A DNA stretch of 64,000 nt from Glutinoglossum americanum (lineage: Eukaryota; Ascomycota; Geoglossomycetes; Geoglossales; Geoglossaceae). Positions within the stretch are counted from its first letter, which is position 1. Every line of letters begins with the position of its first letter. Made by a program: the position numbers and the translations under genes. Positions 24,654-34,418 of this stretch are shown one piece after another. Under the pieces are notes generated by a model. That model was not told the DNA's origin. It worked only from the letters and a program-made list of their open reading frames with translations, and ran no database searches. Location: assembly GCA_020080175.1 (NCBI GenBank), contig JAGHQL010000046.1:62001-126000 (forward strand), written 5' to 3'.

Positions 24654-25652
24654 ACAAGGATTCGACGGCGATTGGCTCTGGTGGTTTCTTTGCTTCTCAG
24701 TGGCTAAATTGCATCTCTTGCGATATAATACCCCTTGCTACCCCTTGCTACCCCTTGCCACCCTTCCTTTTCGATTCGGCTGCAAAATATAGGCTCTCTC
24801 TCACCTTGTAATTTTCCACTAGATAAGGGGGGCGGCGGCTATTTGGCATACATTTAACGGCGAGGCTGGCTCCAGCTTTGAAAGAAAGGGGCGATATAGA
24901 GATAATTAATAATCTGTTCCTCTGCTGTAGAGTATACGGCCCATAAAAGGGAGCACGTCTACCTTTTTTTTTTTTTTCTTTTTTTTTTTCCTTTACCCTA
25001 GTCTCTAAGGACGGAGAAGAAGAGTAAAAATAAAATAAAAACAAGGATGTTTATCGGGGCGGAGGAGTTGATGAGATCGAACCTCCCCCTCCCCACACAC
25101 ACCAAACAAACTAACAAACAAACAACAAAGTTATTCGCCCGGGGAAGTGGAGGATCGGGAGAAAATTAAAAAGAATATAAAATAAAAATAAAATAAAAAA
25201 GCCCATCCCAAAAAAAATTTTTTTTTTTTTTCTTTCTTCCTCTCTTCCTCTGTTTCTTCCTTTCTTTCTTTCTTTTTTTTTTTTTTCCCTTTTTCGCCCG
25301 TCGATCACGCCCCCCTCCCATCCCGCGGGGAAAGGGGGGGGGGGGGGTGGTTTCGGAGCCGCGAGCGCTGGAGAGAAAAAAAACCCCCCCCGGGGACAGA
25401 AGAAACCTCCGAGGGGATGCGTACGTTGTTTTTGTTTTTGTTTTTGTTTTGTTTTGTTGGTTGGGTTTGTAGTAGTTCGTGGTGGAGGCGGGAGGAGAGA
25501 AAGGGCTTTTTACCGCTCGGGATATTATTTTTATTTATTTGGGGGGGTTTTTATTTTTTTTGGGGAGGGAGACGGGATGGGCTACCGGTAATCAAAGTTA
25601 AGCTTAAGCTTGTTTCCCGGCTGCTCATCTCATCTCCCTCGACCGCGCGCTC

Positions 25653-25770
25653 GGGGGATGGGGATGGGGGATGGGGATGCGTGGCTGGGGGTTTTGGGGG
25701 TGAGGTTATATGGGGATATGGGGATATGAGGATATGAGGATATGGGATATGGGATATGGGATATGGGGGG
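25653..25770 (+). repeat. G-rich GGGGAT/GGGATAT repeat with quadruplex-type G-runs
   Basis: The plus strand shows repeated G4-G5 runs separated by AT or ATAT: first GGGGGATGGGGATG, then GGGGGTTTTGGGGGTGAGG, then several GGATATG units ending in a G6 run near 25766. Four or more G-runs lie within 30 bases several times over, the standard sequence rule for a G-quadruplex. Confidence 0.75.
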
Positions 25771-26595
25771 CGCGTATTAGAGTAGGGGGAGGGGATAAGC
25801 ACCGGCTCTTATTATTCTTATTATGGTGCGGGAGGGGGGGGGTACTGCGGTAATGAAAGAACCCCCCCGGTTGTTCGTTTTGTGTTTTTGTTGATGTGCG
25901 AGAGCGAGCGAGGGCCGCGGTGGAGGGCGATCCCGCGGTTCATCGCAACGTCCCCAAACCTCTTCTCCCCGAATCCATGTTATATATATCGGGGTATGGG
26001 GGACATTGCGCCTTACGAGGACCGATAATATCGTTATTTTGCATTCTTTCCGCCTCTAGCGTACCGACACGACCCCGGACACGCCCCCCCCCCCCCGTCT
26101 AACGAGATATATACTCTGCTCTACCGATCGAAAAGAGATTGAGCGCGGCTGCGCTATCCTGCTTCGGTGCGCGCGCGCGTCCCTTTTGGAAAAAAAAAAA
26201 AAAAAACGGGTTCGGGGCGGGAGGGACTTAATGAGGAGGCGCTGGTCCACGAAAGCGGGTTGGATGGGGCTCGTCATCTCCCCCTCTCTTTCTCTCTCTC
26301 TCTCTCTCTCTGCGTGCCGTGGTGTGTGCGTCGCTCGCTCGCTATGGGGATGCGAGGGAGGGATTTGAAGGGAGGGGCGCGATGCGAGTAATGTGGATTC
26401 GTGTGTGGCATGCACGGTACCAGGCAGATACGGGTATTAATGTTAAAATAAGCGTTCCTGGGCTGGGGAGATGTGATTGAGGTGTTGGCGCTCGTAGGGC
26501 TATGTCACGGTACACGCGCTGGGCGAAGATGAGATGAGATGGGATGAGATGAGTTTGTCCGTCAGGGTGTCGGGGTGCTTTCTACATGGTACGAT

Positions 26596-26649
26596 ACATA
26601 CCCGACATACCCTACACACCCTACGCACCCTACACACCCGACATACACG
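26596..26649 (+). repeat. 9-bp minisatellite, six copies (ACAYACCCK)
   Basis: Six back-to-back 9-mers: ACATACCCG, ACATACCCT, ACACACCCT, ACGCACCCT, ACACACCCG, ACATACACG. Not a multiple of any known fungal telomere unit. Confidence 0.85.
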
Positions 26650-27609
26650 ACGGATTCGACAGTTCCACCGGGTAGTGAAGATCCGGAGAAAGAAGAAAAA
26701 AGTCTCCGCCCCTCGCTCTCTCGCTCTCTCGCTCTCTCTCTCCATCTGCTCATTCCATGGGCCCCTCATGACCGCGGCCGCTTCCAGATTAATTTTTTTT
26801 TTTTTTTTTTTTTTGCCTTTTCTCTCCAGACTCCCCGTCGAAATTGCGTCCTGCCATCTCAGCGGATCCGCAACATCATCTCGCCGCCCGATGCTCGCTC
26901 TACTCTCTTTTCTTGCCCCAAATTTCCCGCGCGCATCTGGCCACACCCGGAAAGCGAGTAAACAGAGCGAGTAAAAAGAGCGAGTAAAAAAAGCGAGGTG
27001 GGAAAGAGAGAGGGAGGGAGAGAGCGAGCGAGGAAGGGTAGAGAGAGTACCGAGTACTACACACGCTCGAGTACACACACACATGCTCCAGTCCACATTC
27101 GGGACCCCGTGTAATTTGCACTGCGGTTTGAGGTGGGACCACCCTACGGCTTTTTTTGTAATTGGGACAGCGAAATTTCGCGATGCGCCACCGCCATCTC
27201 TCTGTGGTTCCCTCTGTAGTCTGTGCGAGCGAGAGCAGAGAGAGAGAGAGGGAGCGCAGAGAGAGAGAGGCAGAGAACGAGACCCCGCTCGCTTCGTCCC
27301 GCGCGCGCCCTTTGTTTTGGGATCGTTCAGGTAGACGTGTTTGTTTAGGGCAAGGACCGAGTCTAAAGTGCGCACGAGGCAAGTCGTTACGTCTGGGTCG
27401 GGAACTGGAGGCTACTCCACGCGGGTTTGCCCCCGTTGCTTTTTTCTCCGTCGTCTCGTCTTTCCGCGTCGTTCCCTTGTGCGATGCGCATGCGGATTGT
27501 GAGGGAGATTTGTTCTCCCATGGGCAAATTTTATGTTTTTTGGGGGGGTCGGGGATTAAGGTCCGCAATTAAAATAAAAGATTGACCCGAGATTTCAAAA
27601 GGCCCGAGA

Positions 27610-27672
27610 AGAGAGAGAGTGCGAGCGCGTGTGCGAGTGCGGGTGCGAGAGCGAGTGCGAGTGCGAGTGCGC
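27610..27672 (+). repeat. GTGCGA-type hexamer repeat
   Basis: About nine GTGCGA or GAGCGA hexamers follow a GAGAGAGA run and end in GTGCGCCC. Confidence 0.75.
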
Positions 27673-28010
27673 CCGTGTTTATTTCCCCTCGAGTCCGGGG
27701 TCTGGCGGGCCCTCTCTGCTGGTGCTCTGCCGGTGCTCTGCCGGTGCCAATGCTTGTTGTGCCCCTTCTGGTTCGTCCCCCCCTTCGAACGTGTGCCTGA
27801 CGCCCCGAGAAGGTTCGGCATTTTCGAGGCGGTGGCAAGTCGTTTTTAGTCGTAGGGCGGACTGAACGCTGGAAGAAGTGTCTCACCCCGACCGAGTTCT
27901 TGGGGAAACCCCCCCGGTTGGGCAACGATCTGCCCACCGTGACTCGCTCGGGAATTTTCCCTGCGCAGCATGGCAAAGCATGGCGAAGCAATCAACCGCG
28001 AGCCACTCAC

Positions 28011-28120
28011 CTGCCACTAGCCTGCCACTAGCCTGCCACTAGCCTGCCACTAACCTGCCACCAGCCCACCACTAATCTGCCACTAACCTGCCACTAACCG
28101 ACCGCTAACCCACCACTCTC
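28011..28120 (+). repeat. 11-bp minisatellite (CTGCCACTAGC), about ten copies
   Basis: Consecutive 11-mers CTGCCACTAGC and CTGCCACTAAC with a few substituted copies (CTGCCACCAGC, CCACCACTAAT, CGACCGCTAAC). The first copies are identical, and divergence grows to the right. Confidence 0.85.
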
Positions 28121-28328
28121 TTACCACTCTTACCAATCTTACCACGCTCACCACCCTCTTCCATCCCATGGAACCAACTAACTCCGTCCTGCCATCCCAG
28201 CACGTCCCAGCACGGTACTTGCGCTAAGCTACGCCGAGAACTGGGTGACTTCGCAGCTCAACTGCGGTTAGTTTATCTGCCGACCTAATCCATAATCACA
28301 CACCCCCGTCTCATTTCTCTTCTGGCGT

Positions 28329-28441
28329 ACTACCACTACCACTACCACTACCACTACCGCTACCACTAACACTACCGCTACCACTACCGCTACCACTGCC
28401 ACTGCCACTACCACTACCACTATTGCTACCGCTACCGCTAC
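28329..28441 (+). repeat. ACTACC hexamer satellite
   Basis: Nearly 19 head-to-tail hexamers, mostly ACTACC with CTACCG, CTACCACTGC and ACTATTG variants. Confidence 0.85.
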
Positions 28442-28451
28442 GTCTTCCATA

Positions 28452-28525
28452 TTGCTTTGCTTTGCTCTGCTTTGCTTTGCTTTGCTTTGCTTTGCTTCCC
28501 ACCCACCCCCCCCCCCCCCCCCCCC
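28452..28525 (+). repeat. TTTGC pentamer repeat followed by poly-C
   Basis: Eight to nine TTTGC units (one CTCTGC variant) from ~28453 to ~28497, then CCCACCC and a run of about 20 C. Confidence 0.85.
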
Positions 28526-28930
28526 GCTATCGCGCGTCTCGTTTGATCCCTCCGTGTGCGCTTCTCCCTGTAGACTCGATCCGGCCGCGGGTCCCACTCC
28601 AATCGCTTCTTGGGGAGTCTCCCGGCGTAGAGAAAAAGGCAAGGGAGGAAGAAAAGGAAAAAAAGAAACGAAAGGAAAAAAAAAAAAAAAAAAAAAGAGG
28701 CAGAGATTGCCCGCAGCGCCTCTAGCTGCTTGGAGCACCGCTTTCTCACATGCGCAAGGAACGCTCCTGATAGACGCTTTGGGAAACGTGGGCCGGGGAG
28801 GACAGCAAATATTGCCGGGGGGTCCCTTTGCTTGGCCTTGGAGGAGGACCATTCACAACCTGGTTCGATAGCTGTCGCTCTCCTCGAGCACGCAAGCAAC
28901 ACTAGGCCCAGCCCCAAAGCAAAACCCCGA

Positions 28931-29002
28931 AGCAGGCAAAGCAGGCAAAGCAGGCAAAGCAGGCAAAGCTGGCAAAGCTGGCAAAGCACGCAAAGCAGGC
29001 AG
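28931..29002 (+). repeat. 9-bp minisatellite (AGCAGGCAA), eight copies
   Basis: Eight consecutive 9-mers: four AGCAGGCAA, two AGCTGGCAA, one AGCACGCAA and one AGCAGGCAG. Related scraps GCATGGCAAAGCATGGCGAAGC occur 960 bp to the left at ~27968. Confidence 0.85.
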
Positions 29003-29677
29003 ACCCCAGGCCGGAAGTACACGTACCAGTAATCTGTTGAACCGCTTGTCGCATGTCGCATACATTACTATCACTTCCGTTTTTTGCATGCGAGGATTCA
29101 CCGCCGCTTTTCTTCCAGAGTCCCGTGTTGTTTGGTTGTTTGGTCTTGCTGATAGGACTACCGTCGGGCAACGCTTCCCTTATCCTTTCCGCGTGAGGAC
29201 CAGGCACGATTTCACGCTCCTGGCACGCACTAGAGATCGGCTCTGCAGGCATAGCTCCACTCCAAGATCTCTCACTGGTAGCCCTATGCTGTACAAGCGA
29301 ACCAGCACACGTTCCACGAGTAACCTGGCCGCTTCTGTCAACTCGCTGTGGCGGCTTTGGGGCTTGTAGGAGGGTTCTTGTCCGCCCACCTTCTTAAAAG
29401 TCTTGTGTGGCCCAGCTACCGGCCCTCCGTTTCAAGTCGAAAAGGTACCAACCGCGCGCCGCGGTCTTATGCTTTCTCTCTCTCTCTCTCTCTCGCTCTC
29501 GCTCTCTCTCTTTCTCTCTACCCGCTTGACCCGCTACTGATGTTGCTCACCTTGAAACAGTCAATTCACGAAGGGTTCAAGGGCTTCCATGACTACTCTC
29601 GTCCATCCCCGCCCTCACCCTTACGTTACTCCCTCACCGTAACCAACGCCTCTCTCCCTTCCTTGGCCGCTACCGCC

Positions 29678-30051
29678 ATGGCCACTCCTCATCGTGGCCT
29701 ACCCCCGCCGGCCGGCATGACGTTACCGCCAGCCCCTCCACAAGGTCCGCCACCAGTCCCTCAACCGGTACCGCTCCCCAATCCGCCGTCGCAGTGGCAA
29801 GGCGACTCGATGCGGAATTGGCTGCAGGCGAAGGTCGAGGACGATCGACGGAGACAGGAAGAGGAGAAGACGCGGCAGGAGACCATCAGACTCGAGGTCC
29901 GGAGGGTGGAATACAACATACTACGAGAGTCGTTGACGGGCGGCGTTCCACCGCACATGATCCCCACGGTGTTCGCGGGCATCGGCGGAGGTAATCTCGC
30001 GAGCTTGAACCTCGAGTGGGTTCAACACTACATCGCGCAGTTCCAGCAGCT

Positions 30052-30088
<37 letters not shown>

Positions 30089-30330
30089 ATGCAAGTCTTG
30101 ACGCAGGGACAACTGTCTCCGGAGATTCGGCGGGAACCTCGGATGATCACGCAGCAACCTCAATACGGTACGCCCCCGCAGCTCATGGCCACCGGCTCGA
30201 TCACTCCTCAAGCTGCGCTGCCGCCCGGAAGCCAACCACAGGCCGCTGCTTTTCTCCCGCAATATCAGGTCTCACCGACGAGTAGGCCAACGACGAAGCA
30301 AACCCCCACGCAACATCAACAGCAACAGCA

Positions 30331-30369
<39 letters not shown>

Positions 30370-31180
30370 GCAGCAGCAGCAGCAGCAACCGCAACAAGCT
30401 CCCCAGCCGGCTACGTATACAAGACCTGGAGCGCCCACGCATTCCGCCCTGCCGCGTTTGAACACCGACGAACTTCACATTCAACCACCACCCCAACCGC
30501 TCACCAACATACAGCCGCCTCAGTCCGGCCCCATCCAACAAGTATCTTCTCTACAGGGAACGGGATCTACTCAGCCGGCGCAAAGCACTCAAGAACAGCC
30601 TACATCTTCACCCATCTACTTTCACCACTGGCAGCCTCCAAGCTCTCACACGGGGACGGGCGCTAATCAACCTACGACACCCTCGACGAAAAGCACAGAC
30701 TCGCCGTTTCCATCTACCAAGAGGGTATCCCACTTTGGAGATCCGGACTCCGCCAGCTCGCCCAAGAAACGAAAAGGGCAAGGGGGTCAAGCCTCAGCCG
30801 CGGTAGGCGCGCAGTCACAGTCACAGTCACAGTCACAGTCACAGTCTCAGGCACAGTCTCAGTCTCAGTCACAGCCTCAGTCTCAGTCTCAGTACACGTC
30901 GCCTCAGTTTCCACACTCGGTCACATCGACCCCAGGAGCGCGGAGAAGAGGACACTCGCGGAACCGCAGTGACAGCTCCATCCGGGGACACGACTCGTAC
31001 GGCAGGCCCGCGAGTCGACATCGTCGGTCGGAAGGCGGGGTTGGGAGCCAGGGAGAGACGGGGAGCAGGACCCTACAGGGAGGAGCTGCCGCGGCGGGCG
31101 GGGAGGACAATGGCAGCGGTGGATCCCACCAGCAGTCACCCCTGCAGCATGAAACTCGACTGGACGAGACACGAGACTAG
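29678..31180 (+). CDS. Poly-glutamine, SQ-repeat protein of unknown function
   Basis: Single-exon frame; from ATG 29678 (context CCGCCATGG) it codes 500 residues. An in-frame ATG at 29540 would add 46 residues, but the family memory and start context favour 29678. Order: Pro-rich N-terminus (MATPHRGLPPPAGMTLPPAP); a charged helical block SMRNWLQAKVEDDRRRQEEE with KTRQETIRLEVRRVEYNILR; then GGVPPHMIPTVFAGIGGGNL. Next come a ~13-residue polyQ, a ~24-residue polyQ at residues ~212-236, a basic patch SPKKRKGQ (possible nuclear signal), an (SQ)n run of about 20 residues, and a tail rich in Arg/Ser/Gly. The first 130 residues look like a conserved Pezizomycotina protein I cannot name. A transcriptional co-regulator role is only inferred from the polyQ and basic patch. 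Confidence 0.8.
30049..30390 (+). repeat. Two CAG/CAA trinucleotide tracts
   Basis: CAG-rich tracts at ~30049-30087 and CAR tracts at ~30317-30390 code the two glutamine runs. The second mixes CAA and CAG in short blocks, a pattern that reduces slippage. Confidence 0.9.
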
Positions 31181-34100
31181 GGATGCGCGGGAGCATCGGG
31201 AGCCGTTGGAGGGAGCTGGGTTTCGCGATGCAGCGTTCTGAGCCAGTCCTTCGCTGCCAGTCTCGTGCCGTTGTGGCAGCGCTGGGGCTGCAATGCCCAC
31301 CCCCCCTCTCTCTCTCCCTCTCTCTCTCAGGCTCTCCGCGTTATCCTCAACGCTCATGCATAGGCTGCATGCGCGTTTTCGCTAGCGAGCTGGCTGTGTG
31401 GTCGGTGGATGACTCTCGGCTAAGCGACGCGACGGATAATCAAGCAAATCGAGTCGGCCAGATGCAACTCGGTTGGGCCCGAGACGTCAACAAGTCTACG
31501 CACTCACGCACTCGACGCACTCGACGCACTTCACGCATTCACTCCGCCACCACCTCTGCTGCTGCTCCCCGTCTCTCCCTGTCTCTCCCTGTCTCTCCCT
31601 GCTCGCCCCGCTCGCCCTGCTCCGATGCTGCTCCTCCTCCCTGTTTTTTTTTTTTCCTTTTTCAGATCCGATGACTTTCTTCCCAAATACCCATGCCCGA
31701 TCCCGTGTATTACAAGACAAATACCCTTCTTACTTGGCGGCCACCTTCCGTCAGGACGCGACTGCCTTTTTTTTTCTTTTTTCTTTTGCCTTTCCCGGAC
31801 TAGTCCAGACTGTAAGACTAAACCCACTAGCGCACACAAGATTTCAACTTCTGCTTGGTTCAAACGCACATTACCCATTTGACAGGCGTCCCAGCGATTG
31901 GCAACTTTCTTGCAACTTTCTAAATTGAAGCTTTGTTCTTGTCTTTTATTTTATTCTTTAAACCATCCGGTCTATGTCCGGTCTATACCCGGTTGGCCTC
32001 TTTTTTTTTTTTTTTCTTGTGGTTTGGTCTGGTTTGGTTTTCTCTCCTCGTTCGGGGCAAAGCGAAACGGGATGGTTTATTTCGGAAAACGAACATACAC
32101 TTCTTGTCTCTTTTTTCTTTCGTCGACAACGGTTAACGGGGAATACACGTCTGGTGTCGACAGTATCGTTGGGGGCCCCAGCTACTTTTTCCCTTTGAAC
32201 GGGACCGTCACAATGTATCATACCCTCCTCTCTTATTCCCTCCCCGCAGCCGCCACCATTCCGTCAGAAACACCCCCCGTGACTGAAATCCTTCGTGTAA
32301 TATTACCTAAATACAAAAAAACAGGATAACAGAGAGCTCGACCCGTTTCTTCTCACGATTCATGCCATGTACCGCCCTACGAAGCACTCACCGTACATTT
32401 GGCGGGGGGTGGGAGGGGGGCTGGCGCGGGCGGGGTGAGGAATAACCGCCTCACATGACGGTAAAAACGGCGAAAACGGTTTCATTGAAAACAACGGGGT
32501 GGCGCGCAGAACGTTGGAGACTGCATGAACGCAATGCGAGCAGGGGGGGCCATCGAAAAAAGGAAAAAGATTTAGACCGGCCTTTGTCCTTTTTTTTTTT
32601 TTCCCTCTCTCTTTGCTTGGCCCGAAGGTATATATATATTCCTTATCGCTCCCCCAAACCGGCCGAACGCGAAGAGCCCTGAAGATAATGGAAAGGGAAA
32701 TAAAAAAAAAAAAAAAAAAAAAGGCCCAGATGGAGAGAGGGTGTGTGTGGGTGTGGGAAAACTACCTACCTACCCACCTACCAACCGGGGAAAAAATAGA
32801 AGAAAATGGGGAGAGCCAAGACGGCCCGCCACGTTTTTTTATGTCTCTTCTTTTTTTTTTTTTTTTTATTTCCTCCCTCGACAAATCCTCCCGTCCAATC
32901 AACCCCCCCCCCCTCCCTCCCCGATCGAACCATAGATAAAATCCTGCCCCATGATGACGGAAAACGTGACAATCCCACAACACCGGTGAAAAAGATAACC
33001 CCCCTCCCCCCCCGATCTCGGAGATTAAAGAAAAAAAATAACCCTTTTTTTTTTTTTGGGGATGGGTATGGGGGGAGGAGGATGTTTTAAGGAATAAACA
33101 GACCCTCTAGGGAAGAAAGAAAGAAAGAGAAAAAAGATCGGATGAGGAGGGTGGGTGTTTTTTTTTTTTTTTTTTTCCAAATAATTTTTTTTTTTAATTT
33201 AAAAATTTTCTGATTCTTTATTCTTTGCTCTCACACTCTCTGGCGCGAATAGGGTGTACCGGGGTTGTTTTTTTTTTTTTTACCTACCGCCGTTTTCTCT
33301 CGAGACAAGGCACTCACTGCTCCCACCACCCCCTCCCACACCAAAAAAAAAAAAAAAAAAAAGAGAAGGAGAGGGAAAAACGGGTTTCAAGATCGGGGGG
33401 CGTCCTGTTTCTTCGAAACGTTGGAATTCCCGTGACTCTTTATTAAACCGACCAGAGAAAGTTAAATTATCCGTGGCTTTTTGACACAGGGTTAGGTGCC
33501 AGGAAGGTTAAATTAGTAAATTAGTATCTTTAATCCCAAGAGGGGTTTAGAGAGCATGGATTGAAAAAAAAAAAAAAAAAAAAAGGAAAAAAAAAAGCTA
33601 TTCTGTCCTAGCTCCAGGAAAAAGGGTGAAACAACCTTCCTTCCTCTTCCGGCCGGACCTCCAGAGTTCGACCACCACCCCACCACCACCACCACCACCA
33701 CCACAGCCCCGCACCATCAAATCACCGCCCGCACCATCTAGGGTCCCCGAAACAAAAAACAAAAAACAAAAAACAAAACCGCATGCTATATAACCTCTCT
33801 GCTATAGCCCACCCTTTAGCGACTCCATGACACGATGGGGTGATTCGTTCTTTCTCCCCCGCCCGGACGGGCTATGGCCACCACCAACGACTGACAGGTT
33901 TCAAACGGCGCGCACGCACCACCAATCACTCCCAGGAGTACAGGGAAGGGACATCTTCGGTAGGCGTCCATTCCGGTGACGAGGGATCCGCTCCGGTGCT
34001 AGTTCTGCAGGCCCAGTGTGTGGTGGGTCCGACTTGGAAAGGAACTAGCCACGGCAACTAGAACAACCGATTGCACATTAGCCTAAAAGGTTTGTTGCGT

Positions 34101-34418
34101 GGACCCAGTGCCACACGACTTCAAGTGGTGTTGGAATGTGTAGAGCATTCGTCTATCGTATGGTGTACACATGATGAATCTGCTCCTTCCCGCCCCAACC
34201 CAACCCCCCGAACGGTGTGATATCTCTCGATGGAGCTTACTGACCGCAGCCGGTAAGTCCAATAAACGCCATCCATGTCACAATGCATTAAAAAAAATAA
34301 ATAAATAAGAGGAAATCTCTAGCGGCGGGCGATAGGGTAAGCGCGTTGGAATGTGATCGGGGAAGGGATATGTTGTTGTACGAAAGGAAAAAAAAAAAAA
34401 ACCGTCTCTCCCACTCAT
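31181..34418. other. 3.2-kb low-complexity non-coding block downstream of the polyQ gene
   Basis: No protein-like frame is found. The block has many A or T tracts (for example ~32000-32014, ~32590-32603, ~32701-32722, ~32850-32868, ~33160-33177, ~33341-33362, ~33565-33585, ~34388-34401), C tracts (~32904-32914, ~33000-33013), ACCACC repeats at ~33670-33704 and (AAAAAAC)n at ~33752-33778. It includes the 3' ends of the polyQ gene and of the histidine kinase gene, which converge here. Confidence 0.7.

Larger units (their letters stand above)
24654..29677. other. 5-kb low-complexity, non-coding block upstream of the polyQ gene
   Basis: No recognisable protein is coded. The open frames here translate to simple-sequence runs and lack splice structure. 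The block carries A/T tracts of 10 or more (for example ~24964-24992, ~25216-25232, ~25270-25286, ~26190-26206, ~26790-26813, ~28677-28696), G/C tracts (~25326-25347, ~26086-26096, ~28506-28525), CT/GA tracts (~26281-26312, ~26715-26742, ~27000-27050, ~27230-27285, ~29470-29520) and the satellites listed separately. The right end should include the promoter and leader of the gene at 29678. Confidence 0.75.

Noticed and set aside
26500-28991. Several overlapping 100-290-codon frames on both strands
   Set aside because: They translate simple repeats (Arg-Glu, Ser-Leu, Pro, Cys-Val runs), overlap one another and show no splice structure or known motif.
28011-29002. Arrays of short repeats considered as CRISPR-like
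   Set aside because: Units are 5-11 bp and head to tail with no spacers, in a eukaryotic genome.
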